Positions 30,101 through 45,100 of a stretch of 64,000 bases of DNA are shown piece by piece. The notes under the pieces were generated by a model that made no database searches, was not told where the DNA came from, and worked only from the letters and a program-made list of their open reading frames with translations. The DNA is from Rhea pennata (taxonomy: Eukaryota > Chordata > Aves > Rheiformes > Rheidae), in the NCBI RefSeq assembly GCF_028389875.1, contig NC_084664.1, positions 133,959,966-134,023,965 on the forward strand. The letters run 5' to 3'. The translations under genes were made by a program, and so were the position numbers. Position 1 is the first letter of the stretch, and every line of letters starts with the position of its first letter.

Positions 30101-33100
30101 AAGAAAGAAACGAAACACGTGCTCTATTATGGACATTTTCTGATATTTGATCTCACTGCTTCAGGATCATGGGATGCTCTTGGAGTCATCCTGTCCCTGT
30201 TTTTAACTGCCCAGAATCTTTGGGGAGTATGTTTAGCCCTAGGTAAAGGTGATTACTGTAGCTTACCATTGATTTATTGTCAGGAAGATCAGTATTATAT
30301 TCCCTTGCTTCCCCTTGCCAGATACCAGACTGATTTGTACTTCTGTTGTCATTATGCAGGTGTTTCTTTCTTGACAAGCTGCAGGAGAAACTTCCCAGTG
30401 ATCAGGCCAATGATAGTATGGAGATGGATGAAGAATATGGTGACCAAATGGAAGTGGATCAACAGGGTGAAGACATTTCTTCAATGATTAGAAACTGCAA
30501 ATTTAACATGAAAATGAAGATGATAGAAAGTGCCAGGAAACAGGTGACTGTGCTGTCTGATAGCTCCCATTTTATTTGACAAAATCCATAGCAATTACAG
30601 CTGGAAAAGCCTCATAGACCATGCGGGGCACCTTCTGGAAGTGCAGAACTCCTCACTTCTTGACCCTGCTATCGAGGATGTTTTGAATGTTGAAGAAAGT
30701 CCGTTCCATAGAGAAAGCAAACAATAGATAAATGTTAATTAAAAACTTGATAATTTGTCATTACTGGAAGTGTGCCTGAAGGCCCCTTTGATCTGCAGAT
30801 GGTTTTTGAAACTCTTTAGGGCAGAAAAATAAAGCAAGCATCAGTCACTAGAGGAGAGGAGGCAAGAAACCAAACATTGTGCTTTCTCATTTACAAACAA
30901 TCTCTTCTAAATTCTAATCAAATTCAGAGTGAATCAGTATCATTTACTTCAATCAGCAATAATGAAACATTTATTTTTTCTTATTCCATTACTATTTCCA
31001 TTACAGTGTCATGATTAGATGTTAAGGCTAACATTTGTATAAAAAAGTAAAGTTAAAAGTGACAAGATTTTGTTCTGGACCTGGCTGATAAATGACTGAA
31101 ACATAGTCCTTTTTGATGGTGGACTTTTGGTATTTCAAGCTTAAACAAGACCATTAAATCAAGCTCTCCCTGGTCTTCAAAGATCGTGCAAATATTTGGA
31201 ATCAATGATACAGTTCATTATTGACACTAATAGCCAAATATAACATTAATGCTGTGTTAGACTACAGACGTTAAAGGGCTGGGGCAAATTTATTGTTATT
31301 TATATGGACTTTGTTCATCAAAAGACAAACACAATGAACAGGTGATTTTCCAAATGGTATTATAAATCAAGTTACGTTGCCCCTATGTTTGGACTGCAGA
31401 ACAGTTGGCACCTGTTTAATCATATAAAAAGAATTATTTTAATTTCCTCAGTTTGTCAGACCTCTATTTTTTCTTTCTTTTCAAATGTCTCCTATTAGCA
31501 CAAATCTGTTTTTGAATATGAAACCAAAAAAGCAGTGGGCCTCTTTTCATCTAGCAGGTTCTCTTACTATATTTTTCTTACCTAAATCTTTCCATCCCTT
31601 AATTTAGTTGCAAAAAGATTTTATTTCCTCTTCAGATACATTTCCTCTTTCAGATACTGAAAATTCTGTCTTACTCTGTTAATACAGAACAGCTTTTCCA
31701 TTGCAAAGAAGCTTCTGAAACACCTACTCAGAGAGGCCAAAACCAGAGAAGACTGGCTAGTGAGGTGGAATTATGCCTATTGCCGCTTTTCCCACAGTTA
31801 CAGCCGGAATCAGAGTTGTCCTGAACAAGTGCTCTCAGTGTTAAAAACCATCTCCCTGCTTGGTAACAACCTTTATCCGTGCTTCACTTTGTTTATTATA
31901 TGAAGCTGCTTTGCTGTAAAATTACCAGCTTCCTTTTGTGTTCCAACAGAAGATACCAAGTCTGACTACCTAAGCAAGAAAACAATGGCCTTCCGAAACC
32001 AGAATCTTCTTCTGGGTACCACTTACCGCATCATCGCCAATGCCCTTAGTCACGATCCAAGATGCCTTGAGCAAATCAAGGAAGAAAAAGCTAGAAAAGT
32101 AGCAGTACTGTCAGGAGAGAGTCTTGAGAGTCCTGAAAAGGTAAATGAGAATGGAAAAGAGCTTTTAGGTATTTCAGTGTTGTAATCACTACTTTAATAG
32201 GTAGTAATGGATATGGATAGATACAGGGAATGCAAAGACTGTCTGCTACTAGCATTGATTTATCCATGAAACAAAGCTATGGTTCTGTCTACTGTTTGTC
32301 TGGTTTTTGCTCTCCTAGAGTTCTGCACTGCTGTAGGTTTCTTTACAGGAAAATGTTCTTGTGTTTCTCTGATCTTGTATTTTGTGTGAAGACGAAAGAT
32401 GTATACTCAAAGCACCTTTATGCTTGGTGGCAAGACAAGGATTAGGAATACAGTCCACAGAGAATGATTTTAATTCAGCTAGACATTTTTGAAGTTATTC
32501 ATACTGTTAGGTTATCTTAGAGATAGAGATAAGGAGATCTTTGTAATACTCATATTGATACTGATAATTATACTGATATATTTAATTTATCTAAATAATC
32601 CTAGTAATAGGGAGGAGAGGGTTTTTAAAATACATCATGTGCAGATCATCTTTGCTTTATTGAGAAGGTGTGCAGTTGAAGAATACATTGGCAGACTGTG
32701 CTGCACCTGAAAACATGTGTTTTGTCAGTTGTTCCAGATGCTCTGGCACTGACTTTTTGTCTGGCATATTGATTTGAGTGAGAATTTAAAGTATAGTTAC
32801 TGACTTCTATTAATTCCCAAAGCCCCCGTCAAGGCCCTGAGATATGAACTATATCAGTATAAAGCAGCAAAAAGCAATTCTTTGGTTGTATTTTTATGGA
32901 TGTTAAAGAAAAGCAGATAAAGAAGAGGTTCCTACAAAAAGACTTCAATTTTTAGGGTTGTAGAAACTTCCAAGGTTTGTAGGGTTGTAGAAAAATCCAA
33001 GCTTTCATGATTAGCTAATTATTAGAAGCACTCTTAAAAAATTTATAAAAGATGAGCATAAAAGCTCCTCTTTGTCAGATGAGTCAGACTGGGATATCAA

Positions 33101-36100
33101 ATATTTCTGCAAGACTATAGAGTTTAGCCTTAATGTAGCTTAACATAAAACAAAATTCTGATCTTGGTAACTTCCCTCTACCTACATGAAATTCAGACTA
33201 GTTTATTTCAGTTATGGTATTTTGCAGTTGATCCAACTCATTTTGCAGGAATTCTGTATTTAAAAGCTACAGTGTCTGAGCTTTGTAGGTCTGTTGGCAA
33301 TGAGAAAATATATGTGCATGACTTACAAACTTTCATTTGCGAAGGATCTTGTAAATTCCTTCATTATGGGAACTCGTTAGAAAAGTATGATCATATGACT
33401 GTGTAATAGAGGAAAAGCCAGCAGATTTGAAATAGTTTGAGGCATGTTCTTTTTTTTAACAAAAATCCTGAATATACAAACATTGCAGATATATTAATAC
33501 AAAAAATAGCATTTGTTTTATTGTGTTTTCTGTTAACTGTTTGTAGAAACGCTAGTAAAATTAACTTTTTTGCAGGTGTAAAAATTCTAGATAACATTTC
33601 TGGAGATAATTTAAATTAAAGTCTGTTTTACATTTTGATTTACATTGAAAATTCTGAGAGTTGCTGCTAGAAATAGCATCCTTTTTTTTCTTTGTGCTGC
33701 TGAAAATATTTAATACACTTCAAGTTTTAGCTGCTAAATATTTGCAACCAAGCTTCAGTTTCAAAAGGAATTGTTGAATGCTACTTACTAATGTCTTTTT
33801 TTTTTTCTCTCTCTCTCTTATGGATGAATTTCAGATATTAGCAGGGCTGAACAAGAGGGCTTTTCAGTGTTTCAGCAGTGCTGTGAGAAAATCTGAAGAG
33901 GAGGTGCAGTCACACTCAATGGAACATGTAGATGTTGCTGGAGTTATCGAAGCATATATGACTTTGGTTGGTTTCTGTGACCAGCATCTACGTAGGGAAG
34001 AGGAAGGCTTGCTTGGTATGTCAGGACTCCCCTGAGCACATAAGGTGGATTTATCTGAGATACATCAGCTTTTGTGCTACCCAGGAGATCTCCCTAAGCA
34101 ACACAGTTTGAATTTAGAAGAACAGTTTGTCCTCCACTCTGGCAGCATTTATTTTTTCGACCTTTTTTGACCATTACTGCTAGCTTTACTACTAGTGAAT
34201 CACTCATGTAGTCTCCATTTCACTTATGAGATGCATATATCAAGCAGATGTTTCCTTTGTTCCTTCCTAGACCCCAACAGTGCTGTATTTAAAGCAGGCA
34301 AGATACCAGCAGTGATGCAGCTTCCTGATAACACTAATCCTTACAGTCCCCAAATACATGTGTTACTGATGTATGCAGCTCAAACAGAGGGGAAAAAGAA
34401 CAAAGTAAAAATACAAAATACACTGGAAAAAAATACTGAATAGTAAAGACATGTTCTTGATGATCACAGACATGGAACAAGTGATGGTGTTTCTGATAAT
34501 TTTTGTTTAATATTTCTTGGCAGAAATTAACACTGAAGATTTGCAGCTATTCCCAGCTATTGTGGTGGAGAAAATGATAAAAGCTTTAAAACTGAACTCT
34601 AGAGAAGCCAGGCTGAGATTTCCTAGACTGCTGCAAATAGTAGAAAGGTATCCAGCAGAGACATTGGGTCTAGTGACACGAGAGGTTAGTTGTTTCCATT
34701 TTCCTGGCAGCAAATATTGCTATAAATAGAATTTAAAAAATTGAGTTTGAGTTTGTATGGATAGAGGGGTTAGACTGGTAAGTTTTGTTTCAGGTGAATC
34801 AGCTAAATTTTATCCAACCATTGTTGCTTTGTCTTTTCTCTAAAGAACATGGGTAGAAATGTTTTTCTTAAAAATTGAACTTTTTATCATAATTCTAATT
34901 CCAAATGTTAGTTTGAGAGCTGATGAAGAAAAGTTATATTGCATTTTTTCTTCTTCTGAAAAATCTAAAAGTGGCTTGGTAAAAGTGGATAGGAATAGAG
35001 TGATAAATATATCTTATTTCTGTAGGTTGAGTTTCCTGTATGTGGGAAATCAGCAGCTTTTTCAGATAAATTTTACACTTTTCCCACTTTTCCCTCTCCT
35101 GCTTTATTTCAGGGATTTACTACAACTTCTTCCTCCTTTGTTTTTCTCACTTCCCCCTTCCATTACCTTTTCCTTACTTTTATATGTCAAGGTGCCCTGT
35201 GCGACAATGCTTTCCCTTCTGTCATGAGACATAATCTTGTTTTACTTATGACTGTTCCTGTTTTGGACTGCCCGTGTTTTCAAACTCATTTCATGCTCCT
35301 AGTCCACGCACACAGAGTGGCAGGCACGATCAAAGGAAGAACTCAAAAGCATGAGAGAAGCGGAAGTACAGCTTAGTTATCCGAGGAAACTGAGAATATG
35401 GTTAAGAGGTGGAAAAGGTGTGATGACAATGAAATTTTGATTGTTCAAACAGAACCTGATGGCTGGTCCAGCTAACAAACCTCACCAAGAAAAAAAAAGA
35501 AAAAAAAAAGAAGTATTTCTTTACCCTCTTCCCCTCTCTGTGGGATAAATACTGACAATTTGATTTTAAACTCAAAATGAGACAGGAAAAAAACTCTTGA
35601 GTCTGGCCTCTTGCTATCATAAGAAAATGTATTCTAGAATTCCTTTCAAAAGCAATACAGTTTGGGGGGAAAGGAGCGTGGAGGAGACTGGGGAATGCTC
35701 TAGTGAAATGGTTAATATCTGTTACCAGAAAAAAAATGTTCAAAGTTGAAGAAAGAGCAAAACTGTGGTGGGAGGTCCAGTGTTCTCCTTCCTATTTTAC
35801 TTAGATCAAGACTTCAACTATAATGCTTCAAATTCCCCTTGACATTTTCAAGTTGTTCCTGTGTGATGGCCAAAAAATATTACATTCCATCCAGATAGAA
35901 ATGTCGTAAGTTTGAGTATAAAGCTCCCTATCTTGATCAACAAACTACAAGTCTTTGCAATGGAAAACCTATCAAGCAAAAATAATGATAATAAAACCCC
36001 TCTGCTTCACTGGGGATGTTTGGTGCCACCTAGGTAACATATTCTTCCCCTTCCCCCTGAAGTGTTTCTGTCTGCTGACCTGGGACATGGAGCAGTTTTG

Positions 36101-39100
36101 TTTGTATTTGATTATATTTGGTATTTTTAAGGAGGACCAAAGTTGAAAGCACTGACTGTGTGTATTTTGCAGCTTTCTTCAGTTCCCTGTTGGCAGTTCA
36201 TTGGTTGGATTAGCCAGATGATGGCACTGCTTGACAAGGATGAAGCAATAGCCGTGCAACATACTGTTGAAGAGATTGCAGATACTTATCCCCAGGCAAT
36301 CATTTACCCTTTCATGATCAGCAATGAAAGTTATTCTTTCAAAGACACTGCAACTGGCTGTAAGAACAAGGATTTTGTAGAAAGGTGCATTTACAATCAA
36401 TTATAGCTCTTTTTTATGTTTTGTGTGTTGTTTGGGGAAACAGGGATTTGTTTTAAATAAACATTTTTCTGTAGTGAGCATGAGAAACATTAGGGGGTAG
36501 TCCCATGCACACTATGCTTTGATTTAAAGGCACAAGGAAAACTTGATACGTATTCTCTCTTAATATTAGACATACTCAGATAGGTGGCCTGACTCCTTTC
36601 AGAAATGTTGAGTACCTACAATCCACAGGTAGTAGAATACTAGGATTTCCCGCCCCCCCTCCCCTAAGGAAAACAAAAGACTGCAGAGAGGCATTCCCTT
36701 TTTCCTCATAATTACAGGGAAGTCAAGGTCCCCTCCTCTTCATTTCCCTGTTCTGCTGAGGTCAAAGGGAAGTCCAGCATGTATTTAGACTCTTACTATA
36801 ATAAGTTCACAAATTCACAGTAGTTAGAATCAGCATCCATCAGAGATGAAGCTGACATTTAGGACTTTTCTAAAACTAAGAGCAGAGATGTTCAAATATA
36901 ATAGATGCTCCCATCAGATATCAGAGAGGACCAGTGAAGTGGATTCACCTTACCTTTTGGGGAGTGACAGTTTTGTTCTTTGCTTATTCGCTCTGTTTTT
37001 ATTCTACAAACCTTCCCTTCCCCATTTTGCCATACAATAAAACCTGAGTTAATCCCTAGGCAAAAATCAACTGCTATCATACAGTGCTGTGGAACCACTA
37101 ATATAATTTTAGGTGTCTCTTTGCCTTTTTTCCAAATTTCTGCTAGATTTGCAGTATTTCCTAGATTGAAATGAAAAAGTAAAGGCTTGTACTTCACAAA
37201 CTGTATCACCCTTGAAGAACTGGTATAATATGTTTAGTCTTGTTAATGTCTATTACTGTTCCAAGAACGTTTCCCACTCCCTACCAAGCTGCTATTTTCC
37301 TAGTGGGGCACTTAATTACAAAAAAAGAAATGGAAATGCACAGAGAGGACAGGTAATATTTTCAACAACCCTGCGACCTGAGAGAAAATTCTGATTGACT
37401 CCTCCTATACATTAGCTCCCTAAAATTATTTAATCAGATATTCAAGAATATAGTAGAGGATCTGAGTCATTGCTTATGTGCAGACAAAGTGGTGATGGTA
37501 GTTCCTTGTTGCCTTGTGATGCGCTTTTTTCTTTCACAGGATCAAGAAAAAGCTGGACAGAGGAGGAGTAGTTCAAGATTTTGTTCACGCTTTGGAACAG
37601 CTCTCTAATCCCATGATGCTTTTTAAGGTAAATGGATTTTTCCCCTTCCCCTTCCTTCCCCATGGTGTGTGTTTACAAAAGAAACTGCTGGGCAGAGGCA
37701 GCCAGAGTTAGGTTGACGTTGCGGCCACAGGAAGCAGTTCAGCCCCAAATCTATAGAAAACAATGTCAGGGTGCTCTCTACAGCTTTCACTCATTTCACT
37801 TGCTCATTTTTCTCGCTTGTGGTGATTGGCTATTTTGCACAAGGCTTTTTAGGTGTCTCCTTCAGAGTCTCTGCCCTGTCCTTTGATCAGTCTGTCTTCA
37901 TTAATTATTCTGAAACTGTTACAGAATCATCATTTGTGGTCATCTACAAAATTTTTCTGTCTGCTTGTGTTCTTATGCCTTTTTCCTATGTTCTGCTGTG
38001 TTTCTCTATTAAGATTTTGAACCCATTGTCCAAAGGATTCTCTTGTTTTCTGTTCGATATTGCTCCTAGTCCAACAGGGCCTTTCTTAATTTGCAATAGA
38101 CACTATCCTAATGAACATAATTATGCTAGTAAATTTTGTTTAAAGACAGAATAAAAGGAAAATGCTCATAGCCTTTTGATTATTGTAGAATAATTCAGAA
38201 GATACTTTCATTGGCTATTAGTAAAAATAGGAAAACAAATGCAATCTGTACAGATTACCAAAGAGCTGGGGGTCAATAAACTGTTTTTCTCAGTACCCAT
38301 CTGTTTCCCTCTGTGTTTGAAGGATTGGACTGACAGTGTCAGAAATGAGTTGATAAAAGCTCAGAGGAATAAAAATAAACTTCAAGAAATGTATGAAGAA
38401 ATGTATAGGAATTTGGGAAATTTAGAAGCTCCTGGCCTTGGATTGCTGAGAAAAAGATTTATTCAGGTATGTGATAATTGAATACCCTTGGTATTGTGTG
38501 CTTTTCTAGAAGGCCCTAGAAGATCATGGACCAGATCACAGCTTGACAGATCAAGTTAGGCATATGGGATTGGGATTTTGTTGCTAAAAGTTACAGAATT
38601 GTTATAGTTCAGATTCTATTTCTGACTGCGCTGCAGGGATAAATGTTCCCACTTGCACAGCTGCTGTCTCCCGTTTCTGGTGCACTGTCAGGTTCTCAGG
38701 GCCTTGGCCTCTGTCCGTCTGTGAACCTGCACAGAAATCTGACCAGTTTTTATCTTGGTGCCAAGTACAATGTATCAGCACTTCAGAGTGTTGTACTGTA
38801 TTGTGATAGCAAACTTGCTGCTGCTACTAAGTTGTTTAGGATAAGTTATTCAGAAAAGTGGCAACTATGAAGAATTACAGAAAGGACTTTACAGAACTGA
38901 CTGAGTTCTAAAATAGTGAAAATAAGTATAGGAAAATGAAGTAGTGCATATGGACAAAAAAATCCTAATTTTGCATAAAATTGTTTGTGTCTGAGCTAAC
39001 TCTTACAATTCAAGAGCAAGATCTTGGTTCCTGATAGGTATGTGAAAAAATCAGCTGTGAATACTCAATAGCAATCAAGAAAGCAAAACAACTGTTATTA

Positions 39101-42100
39101 TTAAGAGGAGAGCACAAAACAAGGATTTACACATTGACATAACCTTTTCTGTTTCTTGCTTCTTGAACACTATGTGGTTGTAGTCTTCACTTCTCAACAA
39201 GAATAATGGAACTGGAAAAGATTTACAGTGGAAAGAATAATTCCTCTGTACAAGGAACAATTTCAGGATTCCTGTAGTTAGAAAAGACATCATGATGGCA
39301 GGTACAATAAAGCTCTTAACATCAGAGGTAGGAAGCAGGGAGCGAATACCCTGTGGAAGCCTAAATTTTCCACTACATGAAGCATGGAGTAGCAAAGGAC
39401 ACTGAAAAATGGCAGGTTCCAAACAAACAATGAGGATGTGTTTCTTCATATGCTGCACAGCTGAGCTTTGAAATCCTCTTCCAGGGTACTGTAGGTGCTA
39501 GAACCTCTCATAGGTTTGAATAGCAACTAGACAATGCCATGGGGAGGGAGAAAATGTTCTGAGACCTTTAAATAAAAATGCATGGCGTCTGGGTCCAGAA
39601 ATCCCTGAGTTGCAAATTGCTGCAAGCCAGAAGAGCAGTACTTCTGTAGAAGCACAGCTGTACACTTGTCCCTTGTGCTCACAGACCTATGGTCTGGGCT
39701 AGGTGGACCCAAGTCTCTCTGTCCCATATGGCCGTTCTTGTGTTTCATTACCATTAGATAAACTTATCTAAGTATCTCAAGAATTCCTGCCCTGTGCTTT
39801 CAGGTCGGGGGTGTGGAGGGGGAGCAGAGAAGCAGAGGATATGAGGAACCAGGGCTGGAGGGAGCAGAGAGCTGGTGTGGCAGCAGCAAAGGCAGTTAGG
39901 AGTTTATCGGGATATTAGCTCTCTGAATGTGTTGCTGCAGGAAAGCTGAGGCTCTGATGATAAACTTGAGAAAGCTGAGAATAAGTATTTGCAGAATGTG
40001 CCATAGTCAGAGGTGAGGGGTAGAAGGAGGAGGGCAGCTGTAGGGTGAGCTGTACAGTTACAGCCACAGCAAGAGCCCAAGTTGGAGTGGTGACAAACCT
40101 TTTGGGTTAACTTGGGTACTCTTTTTGGGTACTGGGACTGGTACTGAAGGAAGAAGGAGATGAGTATTCCTTTTACATGCTAACATGAGAAGATGGTTAG
40201 GATTATGGTGTGCAGACTCTGAATTCTTTGCCTACATGAGGTAATATTAATGGAGAATTAAAGTGTGTTGTGAGGGTGACTGCACAATTTTCTTAATGGA
40301 AAAATGTTAGATTTCTTGACTGACTCAAAGTTGATTTAATATGTAGAGTAATTCAAATATATAATCTTTATAGCTGTTACTTATATACAGTTACATGTAT
40401 TTTAAACTATAAACATCTTACATTTATTTTTAAGATGAAATTCTAGTAATGCATAACTTAAACACTGATGGGTTATATTAATTAAAATACAGTATTCAAG
40501 CTGTTACATATTTACTGCCTTGAATTTTAAAGGAAGCTAAAGAACTGAACAGAAAAAGCAATTAGATGATCACCTGGAATCAAATTTAAAGTGATAAAGA
40601 TGTTAGCTGTAGCAGTCTCTTCTTCAAAAAGACAATATTTTCTGTATCTTTATTTACTTCAGTTAAATGCCTGTGTCCTTCATAGCTTGGGGAAAAAATG
40701 ATAAAGCATGGAAAAAGCAGAAGAGTTTACCTGTCTTTTCCAAGCTGTTAATTCTCATCAGGTCAAAGAAGGATCAAGAGATCTGCTTTTTTCTAGAACC
40801 TTAAATGTGAACAGGAAATATCAATTCAGTTAACTACTAATAGATACGACTTCCTTTGTGTATTAAGTAGGTCAGTATCAAAATGTATTTGCAGTTTTCC
40901 TTTGTCAGCATATTAAAAATACTTGTAAAATATGGTTTTATACATTTTTGCATCCAAAAATATCTCAATGCAAATCATGAATAATAAATCTGATAGTAAA
41001 CAAAACATTGAAATTACCATTTTCTAACATTGATGCAAAAGTTAAGTTTAATATTATAAGCTATATAACATGCATCAAATATACATGTAATGGACCTTCT
41101 TCTTAGCAAAAAGAACCAAAATTAAGTAGACTGTAGTTAGTTGCTTACTACATAGCATGGTTACTGCTAGTTTAAAAAAATAAAATAAAATAAAATAAAC
41201 ACTGAAAAACACACTTTCTGTAAAGCAGAGTATGGAAAATTCTAGGGAGACAGAAAGGTTAATTAACTGAACCCGCTGTATTTTTTTAACCATTGGTAAA
41301 TTACACAGTTAAGAGGTTTTCTTTTGTTTTATTGGGCTACACTTGATGTATCATATATGCAGCAAGAGTCAGAAGAGCCACTGAAATGGTTGCAGCAATT
41401 TGAAAGCGTGATAACTTGACTGGGACATCAAATACAGGTCCTAGTAATAATCCTACATTTAGCTTCATGATGGAATTTTTATTTATTTAATGGGTACAAA
41501 TATGAATATTTCCCTAGCTGTCCTTATATTTTTGTAAGAGGATGAGGTATATTCTTTACATTTAATAAGCAACACTCTTGATATTCTCACTTAGAGTCCA
41601 TCTGCAGCAAGAGGAGGTAAAAAGGGATAAGCCTCTGTTTTTAATACGACAAAAAAGCTTTCTGATCTATGTCTACAGTATAAGCAAATCTTTGATATTG
41701 CTGGATTGGTAAAATGTAGATATTTCTGTTGATACTAGCTGGTGGTTCAACCAAACAGGCAATGAAAAGTTTCTGACAGACTAGAAATAACGGAGGAAAA
41801 AAAACTGGAGTAGAAGGAAGGCTTAGATATTTTAGGAGGACAGATGAAACTGTGTATTCTTAGGAACCTAAAGGCCAGACAAGTAGCAGGTTTATCCTAC
41901 ATCACACTAGTGCATAAATGTATTAATTTGCCTTCTATAGATGTTTTGAATTCCTTAGTATTCTTAAGTATTAATGTTCTTGAATCATTGTCTATTTTGA
42001 CTGAAAACTCTCTGGAGCAAATACTGTTTTAATGTTCTTGGGAGAATACTGTGTTAAAAAGATTACTTTTGGTAAAAACTTCAGGCTTTTGGGAAGGACT

Positions 42101-45100
42101 TTGACCATCAGTTTGGAAAACACGGTTCAAAACTGCTGGATATGAAGGCTAGTGATTTTGATGTGATTACAAATTCTCTTCTCTCAAAAATGACCAAAAG
42201 CCATAAAGAACCTGGAAACCTGAAAGAATATTCACCGTGGATGAGTGAATTCAAAGCTGAATTCTTGAGGAATGAAATAGAAGTTCCTGGTACGTTCCCT
42301 TTCAGTGTTGACAGTTATCTGTCCTTTATAAGAAAGTTGCTAGTCTTCTCATGTTGACTTTATGGCTCTTCATTTTGGCCTTACACAGAAGGAAATTTAA
42401 TCTGAAATACTTTTATTCATTCGTCATCTCTTAAATCTATTCTTAATCTGCATTCTTGATGTGATTTTTAAAATTGCATTTCTTAAAGTATTAAGTTTTT
42501 AGATAAATGCCTCATTCCAAGAAATCTAATCAACAAGGGTGTATCCTCTGAAACCATGAAAAGCTTCAAATCTAATAGCTTAAGAAAGAAAGAATATTAG
42601 TAATTCAAAGATAAAATTATATGGTGTGTATGATGTGGTTTTGTGTATTTTTAAATATTTTCTTCAGAGTTATCATTCTACCAATTTGACAAAGTATTTG
42701 GAAGAATGTTCTGTTCTTGAATAAACTTTTTAAAAAGATATATTTAAAATCAGACTATCACTTTGAGGTATTTTTCTCTGCCACTTCAGGTCAATATGAT
42801 GGGAAAGGGAAACCACTGCCAGAATACCACGTGAGAATATCTGGATTTGATGAACGGGTATGCTTATAAATTTGAGTCAAAATCCTGTTTGGTATAAATT
42901 TGTGTTTATATACTGTTCAGAGAATTTGACAATAGAAAAATCATTGCCATGCGTGCATGCTGAAGCACATAAACGAATTTCTGTGAAACTGCATTTTTTT
43001 TGTAGTGGTAATGGAATAACATGATTTTGCCATGTTTAATTTCAGTGATGATTCTGTAACTTTAAGCCTTTTGGACAAAAATATTTTGCTTTTTTTCTGT
43101 CTTGCAAGATAAAAGTAATGGAATCCATGAGGAAACCAAAGCGTATAACAATCCGAGGCAGTGATGAGCAGGAGTATCCTTTCCTCGTCAAAGGTGGTGA
43201 AGACCTGAGGCAAGACCAACGCATTGAACAGCTTTTTGATGTAATGAACATTATTCTTTCCCAAGATGCTGCCTGTAGCCAAAGGAACATGCAATTAAAA
43301 ACTTACCAGGTCATACCCATGACAACGAGGTAGGAATTTATCCTGAGGGACAGAAATTCTTATTTCAATGTCTATCATTGTTGGAAAGTGAGTCTTCTGT
43401 GTGCAAGATTCTGGTTCAGAGTATTCTAGTTCTTTGACTTGATTTACATATTTATGTAAGAACACTGAAGTTGCTTTTTCTGGAAACTGTTTTCTGAGAA
43501 TATCTAAACTGGTAGCTTTAGAGCTTCTCATAGCAGGCGTTAGAACATGTTGCTTCCTGTTTGCTTTTCTGCAGTTCAACTCCGAGCTCCTTGTTCACCT
43601 CTCTGATTTCTTTTATTCCAGGCTGGGACTCATCAAGTGGCTGGAAAATACCTGTACTTTAAAAGAGTTCCTTAAAAATAGCATGTCTGAAGGGGAATAC
43701 TTTAACTATAACAGGTGATGCTTGGTTTACTTACCTGCGGTAATAGACACCACAACCATTGGGTTTCTCATGATACTGGTGACCTTGTGGCAGCAATTTT
43801 TTTTCTTTAAGAAAGAAAAGTGCCTATAAGCAGGGAGGCACTTTGGACTTCCTGACCCAAATTAGTAATTGGCAACTGTTTGTTCAGTGAGTACCACTGT
43901 GCCTTTAATATCCTCCACCCAGCTTGTTTGAACAAGAGGCTTATAATCACGCGTGACGTCATTATCATCACCATTTCCTTATCAGCAGATTGATTTTACA
44001 AGCAAAGGATTTTGATCTCTTGATTTGATCAGGCAGGAAATGGACGCAGGTCAGCGAGAGGGGGAGTGATGGGGAGGGGAGCAGGGGCAAAGCTGTTTAG
44101 ATATTCTGTGTTGAGCAGTGAGTCAGTGACTGAGGAAACTGGCAATAATTGTATGGAATACACCTCTAGAGTGCTGCCTTTGACTTCGTACAACGGCTAG
44201 ATTTGAATAAATAGACTTTCAATCTCTTGATCATTTGTAATTGAGGGATAAGTATTTGTAAAATTAATTAATTCTAATGTTTCAGCCCGTTTCCATCCTG
44301 GGATTTAGAAATGTGGTTTCATTTACCAGCTTTGTTCCTAATATGTAACTCTGTTTGGGCTTGTCTAAGTGTTGTTGACAGAATTTATTTTTACTAGTTC
44401 TCTTGCTTTTGGGCCAGGCTGGAGGAAGAAATCCTATACTAAAATTTGCATTTGGTGAGGACAGACTTGTGCTGCAGACTTTGGGTCTTCTGGGACACAA
44501 ACCATACCTAAAAGACCAGGCAAAAACCTTTAAACTATGTCCAAAGAATCTCTTTTTTTCTACAATTATTTGATTATTGGCCCGAGCAGGACCTACTACT
44601 GTTCCTTCATTACTGATGTGCAGTTTACTTTTGTGATGTTACTAGACAACAATGGTATTATGTTGCTTCCATTTGAATTGCTGGAAACGTGTGAGAGGGC
44701 TTACATGGTACCATCACATAAGGCAGGGAGGAGCTAGTATACTAAATTTGGTAAGATCGGGGTTTTTCTGAAAATAGTTAATAATTTATACTATTTTATA
44801 GTGGTTGTGTTGTTGTTGTATAGACTTCAATTTCAGTCAAATCAATTTGGACATTTTATACTGAGCTATGATTGAGTAACAGCTCTCAAAGAAAAATTTT
44901 AATTAAATTCTTACTGGTAATATTTTGGTTGGGGGAATAATAATCTGAAGTTTTAGAATGCTTTGCTTTCTGCAAAAGTGATAGGCTATATAGTCTATAA
45001 ATGATGAATACTACTACTTAAATGGAAAGAGTGTATCACAGTACATGCTTTGAAAGGGGAGGAAAAGAAGGGTGCTTTAATGAATTGCTGCCTTGCTGGA

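Noticed and set aside
30119-30487. 122-codon open frame overlapping PRKDC exon 30
   Set aside because: It crosses the exon 30 acceptor in a different frame from the conserved PRKDC reading, so it is a shadow.
34859-35227. 122-codon open frame in a PRKDC intron
   Set aside because: Leu/Phe-rich product of pyrimidine-rich intron DNA, no conserved motif.
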